Below the pieces are notes generated by a model. That model was not told where the DNA came from. It did not search any database and saw only the letters and a program-made list of their open reading frames with translations. Source: Mycetohabitans rhizoxinica HKI 454 (GTDB taxonomy: Bacteria > Pseudomonadota > Gammaproteobacteria > Burkholderiales > Burkholderiaceae). Taken from it: a DNA stretch of 64,000 nucleotides. The first letter of the stretch is position 1, and each line of letters starts with the position of its first letter. The stretch lies in assembly GCF_000198775.1 (NCBI RefSeq), contig NC_014718.1, positions 13,431-77,430 of the forward strand. The letters run 5' to 3'. Both the position numbers and the translations under genes were made by a program. Positions 19,601 through 31,600 of this stretch are shown here, in pieces.

Positions 19601-22600
19601 GTGCATTCGTGCGACTCGATGCGTTTCCACTGACACCGAACGGCAAGCTCGATCGGCGTGCACTGCCCGCACCGGATGATGAGGCGCTGGCGCATCAAAT
19701 GTATGTAGCGCCGCAAGGCGAGCTGGAGACGACGCTCGCGGCGATTTGGGCCGAACTATTGGGCGTCGAACGTGTGGGTCGGCACGACAGCTTCTTTGCG
19801 CTCGGGGGCCACTCGCTGCTGGCGGTGCAGCTCATTGAGCGCTTGCGGCGCCGGGGAATCGGGCTATCCGTGCGCGCGTTGTTCGACACACCGACGCTCA
19901 GTGCGTTGGCGCAGACGTTGGGCCAGCACCGTGACGTGGTGGTGCCGCCCAACGCGATCACGCCCGACACAACTGCGATTACACCGTCGATGCTGCCGCT
20001 CATTGAGCTGACGCAAGCGGACATTGACAAGATTGTCGAGCAGGTGCCCGGTGGCGTGGCTAATATTCAGGACATTTATGCCCTGTCGCCGCTGCAAGAC
20101 GGGCTGCTGTTTCATCATCTGCTGGCCAGCACAGGCGATCCGTATCTGCTGATGGTGCAGTTGGCTTTCGACAGTCGTGAGCGGCTTGACCAGTATCTGC
20201 ACGCGCTGCAGCAGGTGATCGATCGCCACGATATTTTGCGCACCGCGTTTGTCTGGGAAGGCGTGTCCATGCCCGCGCAAGTGGTGTGGCGCCACGCGCG
20301 GCTGCCGGTCATCGAGCTGACGTTGGACGCCGCTGACGGGCCGATCGCGGAGCAATTGGCGCGGCGCTTTGATCCGCGTCACACGCGGCTGGATCTGACG
20401 CAAGCGCCGCTGCTGCATTGTGCGATTGCACAGGATAGTGAGGGTCGCTGGCTGCTCACGCAGCGGCTGCATCATTTGATTGGCGATCATTCGACGCTAG
20501 AAGTGATGCACGCGGAGGTGCGCGCGTTCATCGAGGGCCGAGGCGACGCACTGCCGCCGGCGCAGCCGTTCCGCCATCTGGTCGCGCAAGCAAGGTTGGG
20601 GGGGAGCCAAGCTGAGCACGAGCGTTTCTTCACTGAGCAGCTTGCGGACATTGAGGAGCCGACCCTGCCGTTTGGGCTCGCGCAGGTACAGCGCGACGGC
20701 CGTGAAGTGAGCGAGTCACACCGGATGCTGCCGTCGGCGTTGAGCGATCGGCTGCGCGCGCATGCGCGGCGCTGGGGCGTGAGCTTAGCGAGTCTGTGTC
20801 ACTTGGCGTGGGCGCAGGTGCTCGCCCGCGCGAGCGGTCAACAACGCGTAGTGTTTGGCACTGTGCTGTTTGGGCGCATGCAAGCGGGTAGCGGTGCCGA
20901 TCGTGCGATGGGGCTCTTTATTAATACGTTGCCGCTGCGCGTGGATTTGGTGGGCAGTGTGCAGGCCGCCGTGCATGCGACGCATGCGCGGCTGGCCGCG
21001 TTGCTCGAGCATGAGCACGCGTCGCTGGCGCTGGCACAGCGCTGCAGCGGCGTGCCGGCGGGCACGCCGCTCTTTAGTGCGATGCTCAATTACCGGCACA
21101 ATGCGATGGGCTCGGATGAGCGTAGCGGGCTACCGGGTGTGGAGCTGCTCAGCGCCCAAGAGTGCACCAATTATCCGTTGACACTGTCGGTGGAGGACTT
21201 TGGGCAGTCGTTGGGGCTAACGGCCCAAAGCGTGCCGCCGCTGGAGCCCGAGCGGGTGTGCGCGTATATGCAGCAGGCGCTGCACAGCTTGGCTGACGCG
21301 CTCGAGGCGACGCCCGACAACGCCGTGCAGCAGTTGCAGGTGCTGCCCGAGGCGGAGCGTGAGTTGCTGCTTAACACGTGGAATGCGACGCAGCAGGTGT
21401 ATCCGAAACATCGATGTGTGCACCAGCTATTCGAAGCGCAGGTTGAGCGCACGCCCGAAGCGCCAGCGCTGGTGTATGAAGCGCAGACACTGAGCTATGC
21501 GCAGCTGAACGCGCAAGCCAATCGCCTCGCGCACCAGTTGATCGAGCTGGGCGTTAAGCCGGACACGTGCGTGGCGATTTGCGTGCAGCGCAGTGCCGCG
21601 CTGGTCGTGGGGCTGCTGGCGATTTTGAAGGCTGGGGGCGCGTATGTGCCGCTCGATCCGAGCTATCCGGGCGAGCGCTTGGCGCACATCCTCGCCGATG
21701 CGGCACCGAACATTGTGCTGGCCGATGCGGCCGGGTGCGCTGCGTTGGGCGAGATGGCGTTGGCCGAGTGTACGGTGCTCGATCCGACCACCCTGCCGGC
21801 GTTGCCGGACACGAATCCGTCGATCGCCGAGCTGACGGCCCGGCATCTGGCGTATGTGATCTATACGTCGGGTTCGACCGGCACCCCGAAGGGCGTGATG
21901 GTCGAACATGCCCAAGCGGTCAATTTCTTGTGCTGGGCGGTGCAAACCTTTACGCCCTTGGAGACGCAGCATACGCTGTTTGCCACCTCAATCAGTTTTG
22001 ATCTGTCCGTCTATGAGTGCTTTGTGCCGCTCGCGCAAGGTTCGACCGTTCACTTGGTCAAGGACGCATTGGCTTTAATGCATCAGACGCAGCCTGTTTC
22101 CCTGATTAATACGGTGCCTTCCGCGCTGCAGTCCCTGTTGGCGCATCGGGCTAACTTATCTTCGGCCACCACGATTAACCTGGCGGGTGAGCCGCTGACA
22201 GCGCGCTTCATTCAGCAAATCTTTGAGCAAACGCCCATCCAACGTCTGTGTAACCTTTATGGGCCTTCGGAGAGCACCACCTATTCGACGTGGTTATCGA
22301 TTCAACGGGGCGAGGCATTGATTGAGAGCATCGGCCGACCGATTGCGAACACGCGCGTTTATCTGCTCGATGCGCACGGCCAGCCAGTGCCACTGGGTGC
22401 GGTGGGCGAGCTGTATATTGGTGGCGCGGGGGTGGCACGCGGCTATCTGAACCGCCCGAAGCTGACCGCTGAGCGCTTTGTGCGCGATCCGTTCGTGGGT
22501 GAGCCGGATGCGCGGATGTATAAGACGGGGGATTTGGCGCGTTATTTACCGGATGGCAACCTAGAATTCTTGGGGCGCAACGATGAGCAGGTCAAGATTC

Positions 22601-25600
22601 GCGGCTTTCGGATTGAACCGGGTGAGATCGAAGCGTGCTTAACAGCGCACCCGCAGGTGCGTGATGCGGTGGTGCTCGCATGCGGTGAGGGCTCGGATAA
22701 GCGGCTGGTGGCATATGTGCAGGCCGAAGCGGACGAGCCACTGGTGAGCACACTGCGCGCGCAGGTAGCGGCGAGCCTACCCGAGTATATGGTGCCCAGT
22801 GCATTCGTGCGACTCGATGCGTTTCCACTGACACCGAACGGCAAGCTCGATCGGCGTGCACTGCCCGCACCGGATGATGAGGCGCTGGCGCATCAAATGT
22901 ATGTAGCGCCGCAAGGCGAGCTGGAGACGACGCTCGCGGCGATTTGGGCCGAACTATTGGGCGTCGAACGTGTGGGTCGGCACGACAGCTTCTTTGCGCT
23001 CGGGGGCCACTCGCTGCTGGCGGTGCAGCTCATTGAGCGCCTGCGGCGCCGGGGAATCGGGCTATCCGTGCGCGCGTTGTTCGACACACCGACGCTCAGT
23101 GCGTTGGCGCAGACGTTGGGCCAGCACCGTGACGTGGCGGTGCCGCCCAACGCGATCACGCCCGACACGACTGCGATTACACCGTCGATGCTGCCGCTCA
23201 TTGAGCTGACGCAAGCGGACATTGACAAGATTGTCGAGCAAGTGCCCGGTGGCGTGGCTAATATTCAGGACATTTATGCCCTGTCGCCGCTGCAAGACGG
23301 GCTGCTGTTTCATCATCTGCTGGCCAGCACAGGCGATCCGTATCTGCTGATGGTGCAGTTGGCTTTCGACAGTCGTGAGCGGCTTGACCAGTATCTGCAC
23401 GCGCTGCAGCAGGTGATCGATCGCCACGATATTTTGCGCACCGCGTTTGTCTGGGAAGGCGTGTCCATGCCCGCGCAAGTGGTGTGGCGCCACGCGCGGC
23501 TGCCGGTCATCGAGCTGACGTTGGACGCCGCTGACGGGCCGATCGCGGAGCAATTGGCGCGGCGCTTTGATCCGCGTCACACGCGGCTGGATCTGACGCA
23601 AGCGCCGCTGCTGCATTGTGCGATTGCACAGGATAGTGAGGGTCGCTGGCTGCTCACGCAGCGGCTGCATCATTTGATTAGCGATCACTCGACGCTGGAC
23701 GTGATGCACGCGGAGGTGCGCGCATTCATCGAGGGCCGAGGCGACACGCTGCCACCGGCGCAGCCGTTCCGCTACCTGGTCGCGCAAGCGCGTCTGGGTG
23801 TCAGCCAAGCCGAACACGAGCGTTTCTTCACTGAGCAGCTTGCGGACATTGAGGAGCCGACCCTGCCGTTTGGGCTCGCGCAGGTACAGCGCGACGGCCG
23901 TGAGGTGAGCGAGTCACACTGGATGCTGCCGTCGGCGTTGACCGATCGGCTGCGCGCGCATGCGCGGCGCTGGGGCGTGAGCTTAGCGAGCCTGTGCCAT
24001 CTGGCGTGGGCGCAGGTGCTCGCCCGCGCGAGTGGCCAACAACGCGTAGTGTTTGGCACCGTGCTGTTTGGGCGCATGCAAGCGGGTGAGGGTGCCGATC
24101 GTGCGATGGGGCTCTTTATTAATACGTTGCCGCTGCGCGTGGATTTGGATGGCAGTGTGCAGGCCGCCGTGCATGCGACGCATGCGCGGCTGGCCGCGTT
24201 GCTCGAGCATGAGCACGCGTCGCTGGCGCTGGCGCAGCGCTGCAGCGGCGTGCCGGCGGACATGCCGCTCTTTAGTGCGATGCTCAATTACCGGCACAAT
24301 GCAATGGACTCAAACGAGCGCATCGGGCTACCGGGTGTCGAACTGTTGAGCGCGCAGGAGCGCACCCATTACCCAATCGGGCTGTCGGTGGAAGATTTCG
24401 GGCAGGCGCTGGGTCTAACGGCCCAAAGCGTGCCACCGCTGGAGCCCGAGCGGGTGTGCGCGTATATGCAGCAGGCGCTGCACAGCTTGGTTGATGCGCT
24501 CGAGGCGACGCCCGACACTGCCGTGCAGCAGTTGCAGGTGCTGCCCGAGGCGGAGCGTGAGTTGCTGCTTAACACGTGGAATGCGACGCAGCAGGTGTAT
24601 CCGAAACATCGGTGTGTGCACCAGCTATTCGAAGCGCAGGTTGAGCGCACGCCCGAAGCGCCAGCGCTGGTGTATGAAGCGCAGACACTGAGCTATGCGC
24701 AGCTGAACGCACAAGCCAATCGCCTCGCGCACCAGTTGATCGAGCTGGGCGTTAAGCCGGACACGTGCGTGGCGATTTGCGTGCAGCGCAGTGCCGTGCT
24801 GGTCGTGGGGGTGCTGGCGGTTTTGAAGGCTGGGGGCGCGTATGTGCCGCTCGATCCGAGCTATCCGGGCGAGCGCTTGGCGCACATCCTCGCCGATGCG
24901 GCACCGAACATTGTGCTGGCCGATGCGGCCGGGCGCGCTGCGTTGGGCGAGGTGGCGTTGGCCGAGTGCACGGTGCTCGATCCGACCACCCTGCCGGCGT
25001 TGCCGGACACGAATCCGTCGATCGCCGAGCTGACGGCCCGGCATCTGGCGTATGTGATCTATACGTCGGGTTCGACCGGCACCCCGAAGGGCGTGATGGT
25101 CGAACATGCCCAAGCGGTCAATTTCTTGTGCTGGGCGGTGCAAACCTTTACGCCCTTGGAGACGCAGCATACGCTATTTGCCACCTCAATCAGTTTTGAT
25201 CTGTCCGTCTATGAGTGCTTTGTGCCGCTCGCGCAAGGTTCGACCGTTCACTTGGTCAAGGACGCATTGGCGTTAATGCATCACACTCAGCCAGTCTCGC
25301 TGATCAATACAGTGCCGTCTGCATTGCAGTCGCTGCTCGCTCATCAAGCGGATCTATCTTCGGTTGTTACGATTAATGTGGCAGGTGAGCCCTTGAGGTC
25401 ATCGTTAATCAAACAGGCCTTTGAGAAAACGCCGGTGCAGCGTTTATGCAATCTTTATGGGCCCTCGGAGAGTACCATTTACTCGACGTGGTTATCGATT
25501 CAACGGGGCGAGCCCTTCGTCGAGAGTATTGGTCGGCCGATTGCGAACACACGGATTTACCTGCTCAATGGGTACGGTCAGCCGGTGCCACTGGGCGCGG

Positions 25601-28600
25601 TGGGCGAGTTGTATATTGGTGGCGCGGGGGTGGCACGCGGCTACCTGAACCGCCCGGAGCTGACAGCCGAGCGTTTTGTGCACGATCCGTTCGTGAATGA
25701 GACGCATGCGCGAATGTATAAGACGGGGGATTTGGCACGGTATCTGCCCGATGGCAATTTGGAATTTCTTGGTCGCAACGACCATCAAGTCAAGATCCGG
25801 GGCTTTCGGATTGAGTTGGGTGAGATCGAGGCGCGCTTGACACAACACGCGCAGGTGCGCGATGCGGTGGTGTTGGTCGTGGGCGAAGGCCAGGATAAAC
25901 GCCTGGTCGCGTATGCGGTGGCCGAGCCCGATGACGCGTTAGCGGGGACTTTGCGCACGCATATGGCGGCCGCGTTGCCCGAGTATATGGTGCCTAGTGC
26001 ATTTGTGCGGCTTGACGCATTGCCCTTGACGCCGAACGGCAAGCTCGATCGGCGGGCATTGCCGGCGCCGGACGCTGACGCGTTCGCGCATCAGGCGTAT
26101 GAGGCACCGCAGGGTGAGCTCGAGATCACGTTGGCCGAGATCTGGTCTGAGCTGCTGGGCGTGGAGAGGATCAGCCGGCACGACAGCTTCTTTGCGCTCG
26201 GTGGCCATTCGCTGCTGGCAGTACGCTTGATGAACCGGGTAGCTGCGCTGGGCATTGCATTGCCGCTGGCGACGCTGTTTGCTGCGCCGACGCTGGCCGG
26301 GTTAGCCGCGGCATTGGATGCGCAACGTACGGACAGCGCCGTGCTGCCAGTGATCACGCCGGTGTCGCGTGACAGTGCGTTGCCGCTGTCGTTCGCGCAG
26401 CAACGGCTGTGGTTCCTCGCGCAATTCGACAGCGCGAGCGACTCGTATCATATTCTGCTGGCGCTGCGGCTGCGCGGTACCTTGAACCGTATAGCCTGGC
26501 AGCAAGCGCTGGATGCGCTGTTTGTGCGTCACGAAGCGCTGCGCTCGGTGTTCGTCAGCGTTGACGGTCAGCCGCAGGTGCAATTGTTGCCCGCCGAGGT
26601 GAGGGTGCCGATGGCCTGGCATGATCTGCGTGGCGTGCCGGATGCGCAGGCGCAGTTGGTGCGCCTGAGTGCTGAGGCCGCCCAAGCGCCGTTCGACCTG
26701 GCCCGTGGCCCGCTCATGCGTGCGTGCGGGATGCAGTTGGCTGACGACGAATACGTAATGCTGCTCGTGCAGCACCATATCGTGTCGGATGGTTGGTCAA
26801 TCAGCGTGATGGTGCGCGAATTGAATACGTTGTATCGCGCCGCCTGCGGTGAGCCGGCCGATCCATTACCGGCGCTGACGGTCCAATATCCCGATTATGC
26901 GGCCTGGCAGCGACAGTGGCTCTCGGGCGAGCGGCTACAAGCGCAAAGCGAATACTGGCACACGGCGCTGGCCGATGCACCGGTGCTGCTGGCGCTGCCC
27001 ACTGACCGGCCACGCCCGGCGCAGCAATCGTTTGCGGGGGCACGGGTGCCGATTCGGATTGATGCACCCACCACGCGAGCCTTGAAGCGTTTAAGCCAAG
27101 CCCAGGGCGCGACGCTATTTATGACGGTGCTGGCGGCGTGGAGCGCGGTGCTCGCACGCCTGTCGGGGCAAGACGATCTGGTCATTGGCACGCCGAGCGC
27201 CAATCGTCACCATCCTCAGATTGAGCCGCTGATTGGCTTCTTTGTGAACACGCTGGCGCTGCGTGTGGATGTGTCGGGTGCGCCGAGCCCGGCGCAGTTG
27301 CTCGAGCGAGTACGGCGCACGACGTTGGAGGCGCAAGCGCATCAGGACTTGCCATTTGAGCAGGTGGTGGAGATTGTGCAGCCGCCGCGTCGGCTCGAGC
27401 ATACGCCGCTGTTTCAGGTGATGTTCGCGTGGCAAAACAACGAGCGTGCCGTGTGGGATCTGCCGGAGCTGGAAGTCACGCCAGCGGACTTGGCTGATGG
27501 CGTGGCCAAGTTCGATCTGGACCTGCACCTATATGAAGCAGATGGGGAGGTTGTCGGCTGGCTGAATTATGCGACGGCGCTGTTCGATCGCGCGACGATC
27601 GAGCGACACGTCGGGTATTTGCAGACGATGTTGCAGTCGATGGCCGCTGACGACCAGCATCCGGTCACGCGTGTTCAGTTGCTGACGTCGGCTGAGCGTA
27701 CGTTATTGCTCGAGACGTGGAACGCGACGCAGCAAGACTATCCGTCACACCAATGTATTCACCAGCTATTTGAAGCGCAAGTGGAGCGCACGCCACAGGC
27801 GACAGCACTGGTCTATGAGGAGCAGACGCTCAGCTACGCTCAGTTGAATGCGCAAGCGAATCGCTTGGCACATCAGTTGATTGAACTGGGTGTTGTGCCC
27901 GATGCACGAGTGGCGATCTGTGTGGAGCGCAGTCCCGCGATGGTGGTGGGGCTATTGGCGATTTTGAAAGCGGGCGGAGCGTACGTGCCGCTGGATCCGG
28001 CGTATCCAGGTGCGCGGCTCGCGCATATTCTCACGGATGCGGCACCGGACATTGTGCTGGCCGATGCGGCGGGCAGGGCGGCGCTGGGTGAGGCGGCCTT
28101 GGCTCATCGCACGGTGCTCGATCCGACCACCCTGCCGGCGTTGCCGGACACGAATCCGTCGATCGCCGAGCTGACGGCCCGGCATCTGGCGTATGTGATC
28201 TATACGTCGGGTTCGACCGGCACCCCGAAGGGCGTGATGGTCGAACATGCCCAAGCGGTCAATTTCTTGTGCTGGGCGGTGCAAACCTTTACGCCCTTGG
28301 AGACGCAGCATACGCTATTTGCCACCTCAATCAGTTTTGATCTGTCCGTCTATGAGTGTTTTGTGCCGCTCGCGCAAGGTTCGACCGTTCACTTGGTCAA
28401 GGACGCATTGGCTTTAATGCATCAGACGCAGCCTGTTTCCCTGATTAATACGGTGCCTTCCGCGCTGCAGTCCCTGCTGACGCATGGGGCTAACTTATCT
28501 TCGGCCACCACGATTAACCTGGCGGGTGAGCCGCTGACAGCGCGCTTCATTCAGCAAATCTTTGAGCAAACGCCCATCCAACGTCTGTGTAACCTTTATG

Positions 28601-31600
28601 GGCCTTCGGAGAGCACCACCTATTCGACGTGGTTATCGATTCAACGGGGCGAGGCATGGATTGAGAGCATCGGCCGACCGATTGCGAACACGCGCGTTTA
28701 TCTGCTCGATGCGCACGGCCAGCCAGTGCCACTGGGTGCGGTGGGCGAGCTGTATATTGGTGGCGCGGGGGTGGCACGCGGCTATCTGAACCGCCCGGAG
28801 TTGACCGCTGAGCGCTTTGTGCGCGATCCGTTCGTGGGTGAGCCGGATGCGCGGATGTATAAGACCGGGGATTTGGCGCGTTATTTACCGGATGGCAACT
28901 TAGAATTCTTGGGGCGCAACGATGAGCAAGTGAAGATTCGCGGCTTTCGGATTGAACCGGGCGAGATCGAAGCGTGCTTAACGGCGCATCCGCAGGTGCG
29001 CGACGCGGTGGTGGTAGCAACAGGCGAGAGCTCGGATAAGCGGCTTGTTGCATATGTGCAGGCCGGAGAGGATGAGCAACTCGTGAGCACACTGCGCGCA
29101 CAGGTGGCGGCGCGCCTGCCCGAGTATATGGTGCCCAGCGCATTTGTGCGACTCGATGCGTTTCCGCTGACGCCCAACGGCAAGCTTGATCGGCGTGCAC
29201 TGCCCGCACCGGATGACGAGGCGCTGGCGCATCAAGCGTATGAAGCGCCGCAAGGCGAGCTGGAGACGACGCTCGCGGCGATCTGGGCGGAGCTATTGGG
29301 TGTCGAACGTGTGGGTCGGCACGACAGCTTCTTTGCGCTCGGGGGCCACTCGCTGCTGGCGGTGCAGCTCATTGAGTGTCTGCGGCGTCGGGGCTTGAGT
29401 GTGTCGGTGCGGGCGCTATTTGAGGCACCGACGCTCAGTGCGTTGGCGCAGACGTTGGGTCAGCGCCGTGACGTGGTGGTGCCGCCCAACGCGATCACGC
29501 CCGACACAACTGCGATTACACCGTCGATGCTGCCGCTCATTGAGCTGACGCAAGCGGACATTGACAAGATTGTCGAGCAGGTGCCCGGTGGCGTGGCTAA
29601 TATTCAGGACATTTATGCCCTGTCGCCGCTGCAAGACGGGCTGCTGTTTCATCATCTGCTGGCCAGCACAGGCGATCCGTATCTGCTGATGGTGCAGTTG
29701 GCTTTCGACAGTCGTGAGCGGCTTGACCAGTATCTGCACGCGCTGCAGCAGGTGATCGATCGCCACGATATTTTGCGCACCGCGCTCGTGTGGGAAGGCG
29801 TGTCCATGCCCGCGCAAGTGGTGTGGCGCCACGCGCGGCTGCCGGTCACCGAGCTGACGTTGGACGCCGCTGACGGGCCGATCGCGGAGCAATTGGCGCG
29901 GCGCTTTGATCCGCGTCACACGCGGCTGGATCTGATGCAAGCGCCGCTGCTGCATTGTGCGATTGCACAGGATAGTGAGGGGCGCTGGCTGCTCACGCAG
30001 CGGCTGCATCATTTGATTAGCGATCACTCGACGCTGGACGTGATGCACGCGGAGGTGCGCGCGTTCATCGAGGGCCGAGGCGACGCACTGCCACCGGCGC
30101 AGCCGTTCCGCTACCTGGTCGCGCAAGCGCGTCTGGGTGTCAGCCAAGCCGAACACGAGCACTTTTTTACTGAGCTGCTCGCTGACGTGGAGCCGACATT
30201 GCCGTTTGGGCTCGCGCAGGTACAGCGCGACGGCAGTGAGGTAAGCGAGTCACACCGGATGCTGCCGTCGGCGTTGACCGATCGGCTGCGTGCGCATGCG
30301 CGGCGCCTGGGCGTGAGCTTAGCGAGTCTGTGTCACTTGGCGTGGGCGCAGGTGCTGGCCCGCGCGAGCGGCCAACAACGCGTGGTGTTTGGCACCGTGT
30401 TGTTTGGGCGCATGCAAGCGGGTGAGGGCGCCGATCGTGCGATGGGGCTCTTTATCAATATGCTGCCGCTGCGCGTGGATTTGGATGGCAGTGTGCAGGC
30501 CGCCGTGCATGCGACGCATGCGCGGCTGGCCGCGTTGCTCGAGCATGAGCACGCGTCGCTGGCGCTGGCGCAGCGCTGCAGCGGCGTGCCGGCGGACATG
30601 CCGCTCTTTAGTGCGATGCTCAATTACCGGCACAATGCAATGGGCTCGGATGAGCGCAGCGGGCTACCGGGTGTCGAACTGTTGAGCGCGCAGGAGCGCA
30701 CCCATTACCCAATCGGGCTGTCAGTGGACGATGATGGGCAGTCGTTGGGGCTAACGGCCCAAAGCGTGCCGCTGCTGGAGCCCGAGCGGGTGTGCGCGTA
30801 TATGCAGCAGGCGCTACAAAGCTTGGCTGACGCGCTCGAGGCGACGCCCGACACCGCCGTGCAGCAGTTGCAGGTGCTGCCCGAAGCGGAGCGCCAGTTG
30901 TTACTTAACATATGGAATGAGACGCAGCGGGATTATCCGTCGCACTTGTGCGTGCACCAACTATTCGAAGCGCAAGTCGAGCGCACACCCGAGGCGCCGG
31001 CGCTGGTCTATGAAGATCAAACGTTCAGTTATGCGCAGCTGAACGCACAAGCCAATCGCCTCGCGCACCAGTTGATCGAGCTGGGCGTTAAGCCGGACAC
31101 GTGCGTGGCGATTTGCGTGCAGCGCAGTGCCGCGCTGGTCGTGGGGCTGCTGGCGATTTTGAAGGCTGGGGGCGCGTATGTGCCGCTCGATCCGAGCTAT
31201 CCGGGCGAGCGCTTGGCGCACATTCTCACCGATGCGGCACCGAGCATTGTGCTGGCGGATGCAGCCGGGCGCGCTGCGTTGGGCGAGGCGGCGTTGGCCG
31301 AGTGTACGGTGCTCGATCCGGCTACCCTGCCGGCGTTGCCGGACACGAATCCGTCGGTGGCGGGCCTGACGGCCCGACATCTGGCGTATGTGATCTATAC
31401 GTCGGGTTCGACCGGCACCCCGAAGGGCGTGATGGTGCCACATCATGCGATTGCACGGCTGGTCATCAACAATGACTATGTTGACATTTGCACCGGTGAT
31501 CGTGTGGCGTTCGCAGCGAACCCGGCTTTCGACGCGAGCACGTTTGAAGTGTGGGCACCACTGTTGAATGGCGCCACCGTTGTGGTGATCGATCATGACA

